A DNA stretch of 64,000 nt. Origin: Roseovarius lutimaris. GTDB taxonomy: Bacteria; Pseudomonadota; Alphaproteobacteria; Rhodobacterales; Rhodobacteraceae. A program made the position numbers and the translations under genes. Below are positions 1 through 8,898 of this stretch, piece after piece (the first letter of the stretch is position 1; the number at the start of each line of letters is the position of its first letter). The notes below the pieces were generated by a model. It saw nothing but the letters and a program-made list of their open reading frames with translations. It was not told where the DNA came from and did no database searches. The DNA lies in assembly GCF_900115165.1 (NCBI RefSeq), contig NZ_FOVP01000013.1:1-64000 (forward strand), written 5' to 3'.

Positions 1-39
1 CCCAATGATCTGTTCTTCGCTGAAACGGCTTCTCTTCAT
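1..39 (-). CDS. IS3-family transposase OrfA, N-terminal 13 codons only
   Basis: The minus strand from 39 to 1 encodes MKRSRFSEEQIIG, the characteristic opening of OrfA (a helix-turn-helix protein) of many IS3-family elements. A purine-rich stretch (GGAGACAGAGG on the minus strand) lies just upstream. The gene leaves the window. OrfA normally works with OrfB through a -1 frameshift to make the DDE transposase; whether this copy is active cannot be seen here. Confidence 0.75.
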   Translation of the reverse strand, partial: MKRSRFSEEQIIG

Positions 40-103
40 CCTCTGTCTCCTTGTTGGAGAACAGGCTAAATCAAAACACCGGACTTTTCAGGGGAGCAGG
101 TCA
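1..103 (-). mobile_element. End of an IS3-family insertion sequence (continues off the left edge)
   Basis: The bases read on the minus strand from about 103 downwards begin TGACCTGCTCCCCTGAAAAG, which has the look of an IS3-family terminal inverted repeat starting with TG. The start of an OrfA gene follows about 60 bases inside. Only this terminus lies in the window, so the other end, target duplication and intactness cannot be judged. It abuts the 3' end of the histidine kinase gene, leaving about 50 bases between them. Confidence 0.7.
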
Positions 104-152
104 GTAGCAGCACGGCGACGCCCGCTCAATCTATCTCGCGACAGCCTGCACC

Positions 153-1970
153 TCAGGCGTCTAATGTCGTGTGCGCCTGAAGATTCTGTGGTGAAAGCGC
201 TATGTCGATGTGGAAAGTGGTGCCCACACCAAGGCGGCTTTTGTATGAAATAGAGCCGTCCATACGCTCGATTAGAATTTTGGCTATATGCATCCCGAGA
301 CCGGACCCTCCGGATGCCTTTGAGGCGCTGTTCTCGATCTGGTTGAACCGTCCGAAAACCTGATCTTCCTGGTTTTCCGGTATGCCGATGCCGCTGTCCT
401 GAACTGAAATTCTCAGTTTTGTGCCGATCAGTCGGGTTGAGCATTCGACCTGCCCTCCCTCGGGGGAGAACTTGATGGCATTGGAGATCACGTTTCCGAC
501 GACCTGTTTCAATCGGTAAGGGTCTGCGCGCAGCTGCCTGTTCACGTTACCCGAGATGTTGGTCAGTCCAACGTTGGCTTCTGTGGCATAAACCTCGTAT
601 TCCTCAATCACGTCATGCAGGAATTCGACCGCGCCCAGATCCTGCAGCTGAAGAGTGATCGTACCGAGGTCGAGTTTCTGGAGATCGAGAACATCGTCTG
701 CCAGTTTCAGTAGCCTGAGACTGTTCCGCTGAGCGATGGTCAGCAAGTTTCTAAGGGGGGGGCTGATATCGCCCGCGGCCCCATGGAGCGCCAGATCAAG
801 CCCACCTTTCACAGATGACATGGGGGTGCGCAATTCGTGGCTGATCATGGCAAGAAATTGGGATTTCGCGTGGTCGGCGGCCTCCGCATGCGCCAGCGCC
901 TCGCGCAATGCCTCAGCCGCGTATTCCCTTTCCGTGATGTCAACCAGTGATACTGACCACCCCAGAAGGGGTCTTTTGGTCTGGATCGGGCTTTCAATCG
1001 GAAGAATCCGCAGAACGAAGACACGTTCCCTGAGCTTGATCGGCTCCGCGCCATTGACCTCACCGGTTTCTTTAAAGGATTTCAGTACCGGACCGATTTT
1101 TTCCAGGTGATCGAGTGTTTCGCCATACCTCGGCATCTTCTTGCCGAACACAGCTGTGGCTGCGGGGTTGGCACAGGCGAACCGACGGCCTGCGTCTATT
1201 ATGATCACCGGGTCTTGCGTGGCGTAGAACAGAAGGTTCCGTCCCTGAGCTGCAGTATCCATCATCGAGTTGTTCAGAAGCAGCCAGCTCAATGCGATGA
1301 GGGCTACAGCAAACATGAACGGGGTCGGGTCGTAGCCGAAGACGGTAACCCCCCAGCCGATATAGGCCAGATTGGCCGCCAGGGGAGCGGCCGTGATAAT
1401 GATCAAGACTCCCAGGAAAGGCCGGATAGTCTTCCGTGCCTTGAAGAAGGCATAGGCGAGCACGCTCAAGGCACTCGTCACAAAGATGTAGAGGCCTGCG
1501 GCTACTGCAAAGAAGAGAGGCCCGTGGTCAAAAACGACGAACGAATGTGCGCCCTGTGTCACAAGCCGGGTGTCGGTGCCGTAAAGCAGGTGCGTCTGGC
1601 TATTCGTAAGAGCTATGGTGCCCGCAAGGCATGGCAGACCGATATAAAACAAAAGCCGGATGGGTCGGCGGCCCTGGCTCGTGTTCATCGTGTAGTCGAA
1701 TACGAAGAACGCCCAAGCGATTGGCAGCAACGTTATCCCGGGCCAGGCAGCCAAGGACCAGCCGACCTTGCAAGTCTCACCTTGCGAGGCCAAATCGAAC
1801 GCGACTGTGAAAAGCCACCATAGCATCGCCGCCAATGTCAGGACAAAGGCGGGTTTACCCGCAAAGCGATTGTTCCGTACGACCCAAACCAAGATAAGGA
1901 CGCAGACCGCCCACAGTGCAGCGGCAGAGGCAGACGCGAAGGTGTATTCAAGACTCGTCAGGCAGGTCAT
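153..1970 (-). CDS. 7TM-PAS sensor histidine kinase
   Basis: A 605-residue membrane sensor kinase. Residues about 1-235 hold seven hydrophobic segments typical of the histidine kinase N-terminal 7TM input domain. A PAS-like segment follows (about 245-345). The HisKA dimerisation/phosphoacceptor helix contains ISHELRTPM with the phosphorylated His near residue 377. The HATPase domain shows an N box (NVISNAIKF), a G1 box (DSGIGIPE), an F box (FGRF) and a G2 box (GGSGLGM). The family autophosphorylates and passes phosphate to a response regulator. No response regulator lies beside it, so it is an orphan kinase; its signal is unknown. The IS end lies about 50 bases past its stop, so downstream neighbours may have been lost or displaced. 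Confidence 0.9.
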   Translation of the reverse strand: MTCLTSLEYTFASASAAALWAVCVLILVWVVRNNRFAGKPAFVLTLAAMLWWLFTVAFDLASQGETCKVGWSLAAWPGITLLPIAWAFFVFDYTMNTSQGRRPIRLLFYIGLPCLAGTIALTNSQTHLLYGTDTRLVTQGAHSFVVFDHGPLFFAVAAGLYIFVTSALSVLAYAFFKARKTIRPFLGVLIIITAAPLAANLAYIGWGVTVFGYDPTPFMFAVALIALSWLLLNNSMMDTAAQGRNLLFYATQDPVIIIDAGRRFACANPAATAVFGKKMPRYGETLDHLEKIGPVLKSFKETGEVNGAEPIKLRERVFVLRILPIESPIQTKRPLLGWSVSLVDITEREYAAEALREALAHAEAADHAKSQFLAMISHELRTPMSSVKGGLDLALHGAAGDISPPLRNLLTIAQRNSLRLLKLADDVLDLQKLDLGTITLQLQDLGAVEFLHDVIEEYEVYATEANVGLTNISGNVNRQLRADPYRLKQVVGNVISNAIKFSPEGGQVECSTRLIGTKLRISVQDSGIGIPENQEDQVFGRFNQIENSASKASGGSGLGMHIAKILIERMDGSISYKSRLGVGTTFHIDIALSPQNLQAHTTLDA

Positions 1971-2642
1971 GGCCTAGCTTGACAGCCTGAGGTTGCACGT
2001 CGGGCAGCGCAGAGGCGAGATCATGTTGAGCTTTCTTCGGATTGACACCGGTGGCTTCCCAATACGGACAAATAACTGGACCCTGATGTCGTTAGGTCAG
2101 CGACGCCGACGGTACATTGCGAAGATTTTGAAAACAAGGCAGAAAGGCCTGCCAACTTGGGTGGCCAGTCAGGCCGAAAATTTTGCCACGACCCACGGTC
2201 CAGCACGTTCGCTGTAATCTTTTCCTCTACGAAGTCTCTTTCATGAGTTGGCTTTGTCCAGGTTTGGCCATTCTTCGAAAAGTAGTGCATCTACACGAAG
2301 GACCAACCTCAGTGTTGGCAAACGTTTTTGAAAAGGACGTGCGCCTACAACTTCGGACTTGAACGTGCCTCACAACTGCATGGTCGCGTGAGTTACGTAT
2401 ATTTCCTGAAACGCTTCGCGCCCCACGAACGTCCGGTCTGAGGAGGGTGCATAGGAGTAACTAGCAGTAACAAGACATTCGACAAATGGCAGCTAAGGGA
2501 CGCGATCTACAGGTGGCGTGTCGACCAACTGCTCGCCGTGTTGCACCACCGCAAGTCGGCTTCGACTCCGGAACGGTCAGGCTGTGCTGTTTTTCTGTCT
2601 CCGGAGCTCCGGCCTCTGCGTTCGATCGCGCAGCTGGCATGA
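1971..2642. other. 672-base stretch without a recognisable gene
   Basis: Both strands carry only short open frames (for example 2021-2290 on the minus strand) with no recognised motif or convincing ribosome binding site. G+C is lower than in the core genes. It may hold the promoter of the kinase gene near 1975-2050. Given the IS debris on both sides it could be decayed transferred DNA, but nothing specific is visible. Confidence 0.5.
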
Positions 2643-4034
2643 TCAGAATAGATAGGCAAAAGTGACAACCCAGATTGACAACACAACGCCACAGATCAGC
2701 GTGTAAGCACCATTCCATACCAATCCGACGTGGGTTGCGCTTATGCCGCCAAATGAACCGATCAGAAGGGTCGTCGCTGTGAAGGGCGAACTCGCGCCGC
2801 TCAGCGCCCATCCCGATGTAATCGCGACAACGATCGCTACCGGCTGCACGCCAAGGTCAGCGGCTGTCGGAATGAGTGGCGCGATCAGCGTTACGGCGAG
2901 GATTGGGTTCATGCCGATCTGTCCAGCCAACGGGATGATCCAGACCAACGAGACCAGAATGATCCAAGAAGGCAGGTAAGACGGGTCGAACCCGGTCGCC
3001 TGCATCATTGGAGCAAACAGCTGTGACCCCGCCGTGCCAATGAAACCAGCCATCATCAGCAAGGTCAGTTCCCCACGATAGCTGGGAAGCTCTTGCAGCA
3101 CGTAGGTCTTGGTACGTGCGCACGTGGTAGAAACTGGATTTTCGTTCCAATGCTGAAGAAGCATCCATACAACCGCGATGCAAGGCACTAAGACAGCGAC
3201 GATACCCACCACTCGGACCTGTGTCAGCGCGCTCAGTGTCACCACGCCAACGATCAGAACCGCCAACAATACCGCCAGCGGTAACATCGTTGCCCAAGTT
3301 CCTACCGGCGCACTGCGGACCGGCTTAACTGTCAGCCGAGGCTTGAAGATCGTGTCGAGTGACCAGCCGATCCCCGCAAGCAGGAACGATGTCATCAAGC
3401 CTGGAACCAATGCCTTGCTCCAGCTGGTGTCCGGAATGACGCTGACGGTGATCGCAACCGCAAACGACAGCGGCGACCATGGCAAGGCTGAGACAAAGGC
3501 GCGTTGAATTGCCAGAAGCATTCGCCGAATACGGTGCCTGCGGATTTCCAGATTGGGTTCGGAGTTGGCATTGGCTGTCGCCAGCGAACCAAGCAGTTGA
3601 AGGGACCCGTAGTTCAAAAGCAGGGCGAACGCTTGGCCGCCTACCGTCAATGCTGCATAGCGCCTGCCGGGTGGCTGACCTGCGAGAAAGGTTCCGGCTC
3701 GCTGGATCGCCGGAGAGGTCTGCGCCACCGTACGAAGCGTTGACAGCGCTGTGAAAAAGGCGCCGATGAACGCAGCGGTTTCGAGTCCACGCGAAATGAT
3801 CCCGCGCCAATCAGTGTTCGTGGCGACCAGAGAGATACTGATGAGCATGGCCACGGCGACAAACGCCTTGCGGGACCATCGCACATGAAAAAGAAAGATA
3901 GCAACGACGACGAGAACCAGAAACGGTTTGGCCGGTTGCGTCCACTCTGCGACACCCCATTCCTTGCAAATAACAAGCGCTGTGATCGCGCAAAGCAGAA
4001 GGCCGATCGTTCTGTTTGCCAAGCTGCCCATCAT
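2643..4034 (-). CDS. Putative ion-transporter-superfamily membrane permease
   Basis: A 463-residue, very hydrophobic protein with about 11-12 predicted membrane segments. The C-terminal half has pore-like runs (MNPILAVTLIAPLIP, SGWALSGASSPFTATTLL) resembling the re-entrant loops of ion-transporter-superfamily carriers such as DASS, CitMHS and DcuC. The substrate cannot be read from the sequence; an organic or inorganic anion is a guess from the fold class. The start at 4034 is ATGATG, preceded by AAAGGTC. It stands alone between a gene-free stretch and IS remnants. Confidence 0.55.
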   Translation of the reverse strand: MMGSLANRTIGLLLCAITALVICKEWGVAEWTQPAKPFLVLVVVAIFLFHVRWSRKAFVAVAMLISISLVATNTDWRGIISRGLETAAFIGAFFTALSTLRTVAQTSPAIQRAGTFLAGQPPGRRYAALTVGGQAFALLLNYGSLQLLGSLATANANSEPNLEIRRHRIRRMLLAIQRAFVSALPWSPLSFAVAITVSVIPDTSWSKALVPGLMTSFLLAGIGWSLDTIFKPRLTVKPVRSAPVGTWATMLPLAVLLAVLIVGVVTLSALTQVRVVGIVAVLVPCIAVVWMLLQHWNENPVSTTCARTKTYVLQELPSYRGELTLLMMAGFIGTAGSQLFAPMMQATGFDPSYLPSWIILVSLVWIIPLAGQIGMNPILAVTLIAPLIPTAADLGVQPVAIVVAITSGWALSGASSPFTATTLLIGSFGGISATHVGLVWNGAYTLICGVVLSIWVVTFAYLF

Positions 4035-4356
4035 AGTGACCTTTCGTTCTGTGATAGGTTGTCGGTGTGCAGGCTGTTAGCACAAGTTGCAAGTCGAGGC
4101 CGCACGACAAGATCCTCTTCATAACACGGCGATACGGTGATGGTCATCGAATGTGTTTTGCCCCATGATCGACTATCAAGCCGCCAGGATGCTGCAAAAT
4201 GCGCGAATGGCCACAATGCGAAGGCCGCGACGCAGCGTTCTAACTGCTGACGGACGACCGCAATGGGCCGATTGTGTTGAGAAACTCTTCCTTTCTTGCG
4301 CTCTGAGATGTGCAACCGCTTTGATTCATAGGGATGTCCGAAGTTGGACCGTCCTC
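4035..4356. other. IS-flanking spacer with probable IS1182 terminus
   Basis: No gene is seen. Around 4272-4292 there is a TGTTGAGAAACTC-like run. It resembles ends seen in IS1182-type elements and lies where the 3' terminus of the adjacent truncated transposase should be, so the element probably ends near here. The rest may be the promoter region of the permease gene. Confidence 0.35.
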
Positions 4357-5403
4357 CTACTCAAAGGCGGGGCCCATAGGCTTGAGTTTTGCCAATTTCC
4401 GGAGGTTTTGGGCGGTTGCAGCGAGTGTAAACTCGTCTTGGACGCCGCACGGGCCGCGTAATCGGAGCCTGCCCAGACCGAGGATGCGTTTGAGGTGGGC
4501 GAAGAGCATTTCGACTTTCTTTCGTCGCTTCTGTGCTGTGACATTGAACTCTGCCGCCGTGCATTGGCGGGCGAAGTCTCTGACGATCTCGTATTTCTCG
4601 CGATGGACTGCGCGGGTCTCTGCGTTGGGACAGCACTTTTCCTTCAACGCGCACCCGGTGCAATCGGACTTCAGCGCCCGATACTTGCGGGCTTTCCAGC
4701 TTGGTGCGTTTCGCGCGGGGTCAGAATAGGTGCGCCATGTGTGTTTCATTTCTTTGCCGCCTGGACAGATGTAGCGGTCGTTCTCATCATCCCATGTAAA
4801 GTCAGATCGTGAGAACGTGCCACCCGTGCGCTCACCCTTGTCAAAGACAGGGATGAAGGGGAGAATTTGCCGCTTGAGCGAGAGCCAAACCAGATTGGCG
4901 GAAGACCCATATGCGGTATCTGCTGCGATCCAGTCTGGCTTCATGCCGAAGCGTTCTTCGGTCCGGTCCAGCATTTTACGCATCGCCCCCACTTCGGCAG
5001 TTTTGTTCGTCCGGCAAGCATCAACGTCAACGATGACGCTGTGATCCGTATCAATCAGATAATTGGTAGAATAGGCAAAGAAAGCGGGACCTTTGCGCGC
5101 CGCAGTCCACTGACTGGCGGGATCGGCATGGGCTGTGAACTTCGGTTTGACGGTCGTGGCTGCACCAAATGCTTCATCATCCAAGGTGTCGAGATATTCT
5201 CGCACTGCCCGTGGCGCGTCGTCTGGGTCGATCTTGCGGGCAGCCCATTTGTCAGGATTGCTGGAGTTCTGCTTCTGAACATCCGTGCTGATTAAGCTAG
5301 CATCAACGGCAAAGCCCTGACCACCGACCAGCCCTTCTTGCATGCACCGCGCAACGGTCAACTCGAACACATGGCGCAGCAGATCACTCTGGCGGAAGCG
5401 AAG
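4357..5403 (-). pseudogene. IS1182-family transposase, N-terminus missing
   Basis: The reading frame on the minus strand gives the C-terminal two thirds of an IS1182-type DDE transposase. RFRQSDLLRHVFELTVARC, then a GFAVDASLI segment with a catalytic Asp, a Cys-containing middle part and the conserved ending FAHLKRILGLGRLRLRGPC match the family. Homology stops abruptly near 5403-5410. Full-length members carry about 110 more residues before this point. There is no credible start codon and RBS, so it is inactive. The break joins directly to an IS21 fragment, which suggests one insertion or deletion cut into another. Confidence 0.8.
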
Positions 5404-5409
5404 GTCGAG

Positions 5410-5612
5410 GGGGTGACCCCGGTGCCTTGTCCGGGCCTATCCTCTTTAAACGCTCGAGATGTTGTTCGACGCCCACTGGCATGCGTTCCGCGTGCTCGGC
5501 GGTGTTCCAGGGCGTAGGATTTACGACAGCGGGAATTGTCCGCCATTGGTCCGAGGACAATGGACGCGAAGACAGCGGTGGACCGTGTTGGACGGGGCAA
5601 GCAGGCCGCGGA
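5410..5612 (+). pseudogene. IS21-family IstA transposase remnant, frameshifted
   Basis: The plus strand from 5459 encodes MLFDAHWHAFRVLGGVPGR, followed in another frame (from about 5545) by DAKTAVDRVGRGKQ. Together they form a familiar block of IstA (the DDE transposase of IS21 elements), broken by a frameshift near 5530. No start, no N-terminal helix-turn-helix and no IstB are present. It is a relic wedged against the truncated IS1182 transposase. Confidence 0.65.
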
Positions 5613-5800
5613 GCCGACCGGCAAGTTGGGCGGCGTCGCGATTTCTGACCGGGCACGGAATTGTCTGCGTTTTTCCGGGAACGCAGCGCCACAAGCTGCA
5701 TCAAATGATCAGACACGACGATGGTCGGCAAGATGAAACCGGGAAGAGACTCCCATGCGGCTTTCGGTCAGTGTCCAGTTCAAACCGGAAGGGAACCGAA

Positions 5801-6139
5801 ATGATCATCTACGCTGTTATAGTACTCGCAATCGCCGCCCTGGGGGGGCTCTACCTTGCTGGACATGTACTACGCGACAAGTTGGCGCCTTGGGCGGTCT
5901 CACTCCTTCACGCCGGCCTTGGTGCACTGGGGCTCATCTTGCTGATCGCGGCATTGCTGCAAGGTGGTGCTCCGCAGACGGTTCTGATCGGATTCGTGAT
6001 CCTTCTGGTGGCAGCGCTTGGCGGATTTTTCCTTGCCTCGTTTCATCTGCGCAAGAAACTGCCGCCCCAGGTCGCCGTCGTGGCTCATGCGGGCGTCGGC
6101 GTGGTTGGGTTTCTGATCGTTCTTTCTCAGGTAGTCTGA
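5801..6139 (+). CDS. Small four-TM membrane protein with an internal repeat
   Basis: A 112-residue protein consisting almost wholly of four hydrophobic helices. The two halves resemble each other: AALGGLYLAGHVLRDKLAPW (about 12-31) aligns with AALGGFFLASFHLRKKLPPQ (about 70-89), and each is followed by a HAG-containing helix. This suggests duplication of a two-helix hairpin. The start is set by GGAAGGG about 6 bases before the ATG. It is followed 5 bases later by the DUF2231 gene and then by folE and an ECF sigma gene, all on the plus strand, so an operon is likely. No family was recognised and no function is proposed. Confidence 0.7.
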   Translation: MIIYAVIVLAIAALGGLYLAGHVLRDKLAPWAVSLLHAGLGALGLILLIAALLQGGAPQTVLIGFVILLVAALGGFFLASFHLRKKLPPQVAVVAHAGVGVVGFLIVLSQVV

Positions 6140-6144
6140 TTGTC

Positions 6145-6564
6145 ATGCGCCATCCATTGCATCCCGCGTTGGTTCACTTCCCCATCGCTTGCTGGTCGCT
6201 TGCGGTCGGAGCTGATTTCGCTGGCCTCTGGTTCGGCGAGACCGCATGGAGATGGTCGGGCGGACTGCTCGCGATTGGTTGCGCGACGGCGGTTCTCGCC
6301 ATGCTGGCCGGTATGATCGAGCTGTCGCTTGTGCCCGAGGGCGCGCCCATGACCGACGCCTGGGTGCATATGGGCGCGATGTTGATCGCGTTCGCGCTCT
6401 TCGCGGTACGCCTTGTCCTGCGGCTCGATCATTTGCAACCGTTGGCGCCGGATAGGATATCGCTGATGCTCGATACAGCCGGCTTCATCGCGCTGGCCAT
6501 TGGCGGATGGTTTGGCGGACGACTGGTTTACGGTCACGGCGTCGGGCGGGACCGGACAGAATGA
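6145..6564 (+). CDS. DUF2231-type membrane protein
   Basis: A 139-residue protein that opens MRHPLHPALVHFPIACW, the His-rich signature (HPLHP...HFP) of DUF2231 inner-membrane proteins, and has four hydrophobic segments. DUF2231 members are small membrane proteins sometimes found with cytochromes or electron-transfer partners; their biochemical role is not settled. The start lies 5 bases after the upstream stop, which suggests translational coupling. Neighbours are the 4-TM repeat protein upstream and GTP cyclohydrolase I about 85 bases downstream. Confidence 0.75.
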   Translation: MRHPLHPALVHFPIACWSLAVGADFAGLWFGETAWRWSGGLLAIGCATAVLAMLAGMIELSLVPEGAPMTDAWVHMGAMLIAFALFAVRLVLRLDHLQPLAPDRISLMLDTAGFIALAIGGWFGGRLVYGHGVGRDRTE

Positions 6565-6650
6565 TACTGTCCGCCACTATTCCCGGTGCCGGGACACCCC
6601 ATGCAACATGCGCCGGCACTGCTGGCCGAGCATCAAACAGGAGTTCCATT

Positions 6651-7370
6651 GTGCTGAATACTCAGCCTGCCTCAAATTATCCCCTTAATGACGCCTTGGC
6701 ATCAAATCGGATCCAGGAGCGTCTCAGGAAGGCCCGACAAACGTTTCGAGCCAATGACAATATCGCGGCCTTCATCGAGGATGGCGAGCTGGACGAACTG
6801 CGTCTCGAGGTCGAGGACCGGATGCGCGAGGTCCTGGAAGCGCTGGTGATCGACAGCGACAATGATCACAACACCGTTGGCACGGCGCGCCGGGTGGCGA
6901 AGATGTTCATCGACGAGGTGTTTGCAGGGCGGTATCGCGCAGCCCCACCCGTCACAAGCTTCCCGAACGTGGCGCGGCTCGACGAGTTGATGATCGTCGG
7001 TCCCATTACCGTGCGTAGCGCCTGCTCGCATCATCTGTGCCCGATCATGGGACGAATATGGATCGGCGTCCTGCCGAACAGCGACGCGGAACTGATCGGG
7101 CTGTCGAAATTCGCGCGCCTCTGCGACTGGATCATGAGCCGGCCGCAGATCCAGGAAGAGGCCGTGATCATGCTCGCCGACGAGCTGGAACGGCGCATCC
7201 GGCCTGACGGGTTGGCCATCGTGATGGAGGCGGATCACTTCTGCATGCACTGGCGCGGGGTCAAGGATGAACGGCCGGTGATGACCAGTTCGATCATGCG
7301 TGGCGCCTTGCTGGAAAACAACGACCTACGGCGGGAATTCCTTGAACTGCGACACCGGGGGCAGCAATGA
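6651..7370 (+). CDS. folE: GTP cyclohydrolase I (type IA)
   Basis: Hydrolyses GTP to 7,8-dihydroneopterin triphosphate, the first step to folate and tetrahydropterins. The 239-residue protein keeps the zinc site: Cys and His in SACSHHLCP and the second Cys in DHFCMHWRG. It also has the IGLSKFARL and RPQIQEE segments of the family. The GTG start at 6651 is favoured by AGGAG 8 bases upstream. The window also encodes the unrelated type IB enzyme FolE2 (36097-37197), so this copy is either redundant, zinc-sparing in reverse, or devoted to another pterin. Its place among IS remnants with an ECF sigma factor suggests an acquired, regulated paralogue. Confidence 0.88.
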   Translation: MLNTQPASNYPLNDALASNRIQERLRKARQTFRANDNIAAFIEDGELDELRLEVEDRMREVLEALVIDSDNDHNTVGTARRVAKMFIDEVFAGRYRAAPPVTSFPNVARLDELMIVGPITVRSACSHHLCPIMGRIWIGVLPNSDAELIGLSKFARLCDWIMSRPQIQEEAVIMLADELERRIRPDGLAIVMEADHFCMHWRGVKDERPVMTSSIMRGALLENNDLRREFLELRHRGQQ

Positions 7371-7498
7371 CCGCGGACACCCGGAAACACGCGGGCTGCC
7401 GCAGGGAGGCCGGCGCAGATTGCCGGCGGACGTCGGCGGTTGGTCAGAGACGACCCGGGCAGATGCCGGGGGTGTTGCCCAAAGCGCGGGAGGTATGA

Positions 7499-8215
7499 AT
7501 GCAAGACAAGGCCGAAGACCGAATTCAATTTCCATACCACTCGGATGCCACCGATGCCGAACTGGCGAAACGCGCGACCCAAGGGGACGGTGCCGCCTTC
7601 GAGGTGATCATGCGGCGCCACAACCAACTCTTGTTTCGCACGGCGCGCGGCATCGTCGCGAGTGACGGCGAAGCGGAAGACGTCGCTCAGGAAGCCTGGA
7701 TGCGGGCGTGGCGGGCCCTTTCGGGGTTTCGCGCCGAAAGCAAGCTATCCACCTGGCTGGTCCGTATCGCCGTGAACGAAGCGCTTGGCCGTTTGCGCCG
7801 AAACAGCGCGCAGATCATACCCCTGGAGGCAGCCATGATGTCGTCCGACAACGACACGCAATCGGCACTCACCGAGGCCCCGGACCACGGGCCGGAGCAA
7901 TCCGTCCAACGCTCGCAGGTCCGCGCCCTCATCGAGGCGCGCATCGACCTGCTGCCCGAAGTGTTCCGCAGTGTCTTCATGCTGCGCGCGATCGAGGAGA
8001 TGAGTGTCGATGAGGTGGCAGAGGTTCTGGACATTCCCGCGGTCACGGTAAGGACGCGGTATTTCCGCGCCCGGGCGCAATTGCGCGAAGGCCTTGCGCA
8101 GGAAATGGATCTAGCGATCGGAGAGGCCTTCAGCTTCGCCGGTGCGCGCTGCGACCGCATCGTCAGCAACGTGATGGCGCGCGCCCAGGTGGAAGGCCTT
8201 TGCGGCGAAGAATGA
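7499..8215 (+). CDS. ECF-type RNA polymerase sigma factor
   Basis: A 238-residue sigma-70 family protein of the extracytoplasmic-function class. Region 2 spans about residues 15-85 (EDVAQEAWMRAWRALSGF, then STWLVRIAVNEAL), and region 4 about 140-200 (LPEVFRSVFMLRAIEEMSV, then DIPAVTVRTRYFRARAQL). It would direct polymerase to its own promoter set. No anti-sigma gene was recognised beside it. A 43-codon frame (7367-7498) overlaps the end of folE and the start region of this gene but has no known motif. Membership in the upstream cluster suggests shared regulation, perhaps autoregulation. Confidence 0.88.
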   Translation: MQDKAEDRIQFPYHSDATDAELAKRATQGDGAAFEVIMRRHNQLLFRTARGIVASDGEAEDVAQEAWMRAWRALSGFRAESKLSTWLVRIAVNEALGRLRRNSAQIIPLEAAMMSSDNDTQSALTEAPDHGPEQSVQRSQVRALIEARIDLLPEVFRSVFMLRAIEEMSVDEVAEVLDIPAVTVRTRYFRARAQLREGLAQEMDLAIGEAFSFAGARCDRIVSNVMARAQVEGLCGEE

Positions 8216-8338
8216 CGCGCGCTGGCGAGGTACCTCCTTGGCTTCTAGTGACCGACTAGCGGGAATGTGATTGTGCAATCGGCGTCATAAACCTTACCTG
8301 CCGGGCAGGGAAAAAATTCCAAACACTGGAGGATTGTC

Positions 8339-8779
8339 TTGACCGCACCTGCTTCTCTTTCCTTGCTTCTCACTCGCCTGAGTTTCGGCGCCTTCCTGGC
8401 TATCTGGGGTGGCAATAAACTCACATCCCCTGAAGGTACCGAGGGTATTTTCGCAAAATACTACGGCATTGAAAGTCTCGGCACTCTTGCCGCAACCGGA
8501 ATGGGTGTTGCACAGATTGCTCTGGGGGTGGTCATTATGGCCGGGCTCTTCCGAACAGTGAGTTATGGTATCGGTACAGCCGTTCATGGCGCCTCGACCA
8601 TTGCAACCTTTCCACATCTGATCGCACCTTTGGCCGAAGGATCCAATCTTATCTTTTGGTCGGGCGTTCCGATTTTGTTTGCGGCCCTGGGGTTATTCCT
8701 CGCGCGCTATGACGACACACTTTGTTCGCTCGACGTGATGCGGAAAAAATCAGCGGGGCCTGCGCCTCAACAATCCTGA
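8339..8779 (+). CDS. DoxX-like integral membrane protein
   Basis: A 146-residue protein with four hydrophobic segments and the pattern of the DoxX/SURF4-like group: an N-terminal LLLTRLSFGAFLAIWGGNK helix, then a small-residue-rich core. Some DoxX relatives work with thiosulfate or thiol oxidation systems, but no partner gene is seen here, so the role is open. The TTG start is supported by CTGGAGGA 6 bases upstream. It is separated from the sigma gene by about 120 bases and followed by IS debris. Confidence 0.7.
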   Translation: MTAPASLSLLLTRLSFGAFLAIWGGNKLTSPEGTEGIFAKYYGIESLGTLAATGMGVAQIALGVVIMAGLFRTVSYGIGTAVHGASTIATFPHLIAPLAEGSNLIFWSGVPILFAALGLFLARYDDTLCSLDVMRKKSAGPAPQQS

Positions 8780-8898
8780 AACTCAACCCTACCGGCTTCT
8801 ATGTGCATGGCATTGCATTTGAAGTATGAACGACGCCGCTGCCGTATCGTCGCGTGAAATGAAGCTATAGATCTCCTGTAAAACCGGGGCGTTTCACA

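Noticed and set aside
2021-2290. An 89-codon minus-strand frame in the gap after the histidine kinase
   Set aside because: No motif, no RBS and composition unlike coding sequence of this genome.
7367-7498. A 43-codon frame overlapping the folE stop and ending at the sigma-factor start
   Set aside because: ATGA overlap is suggestive, but the Arg/Gly-rich translation matches no anti-sigma factor or known family and no good RBS is seen; not listed as a gene.
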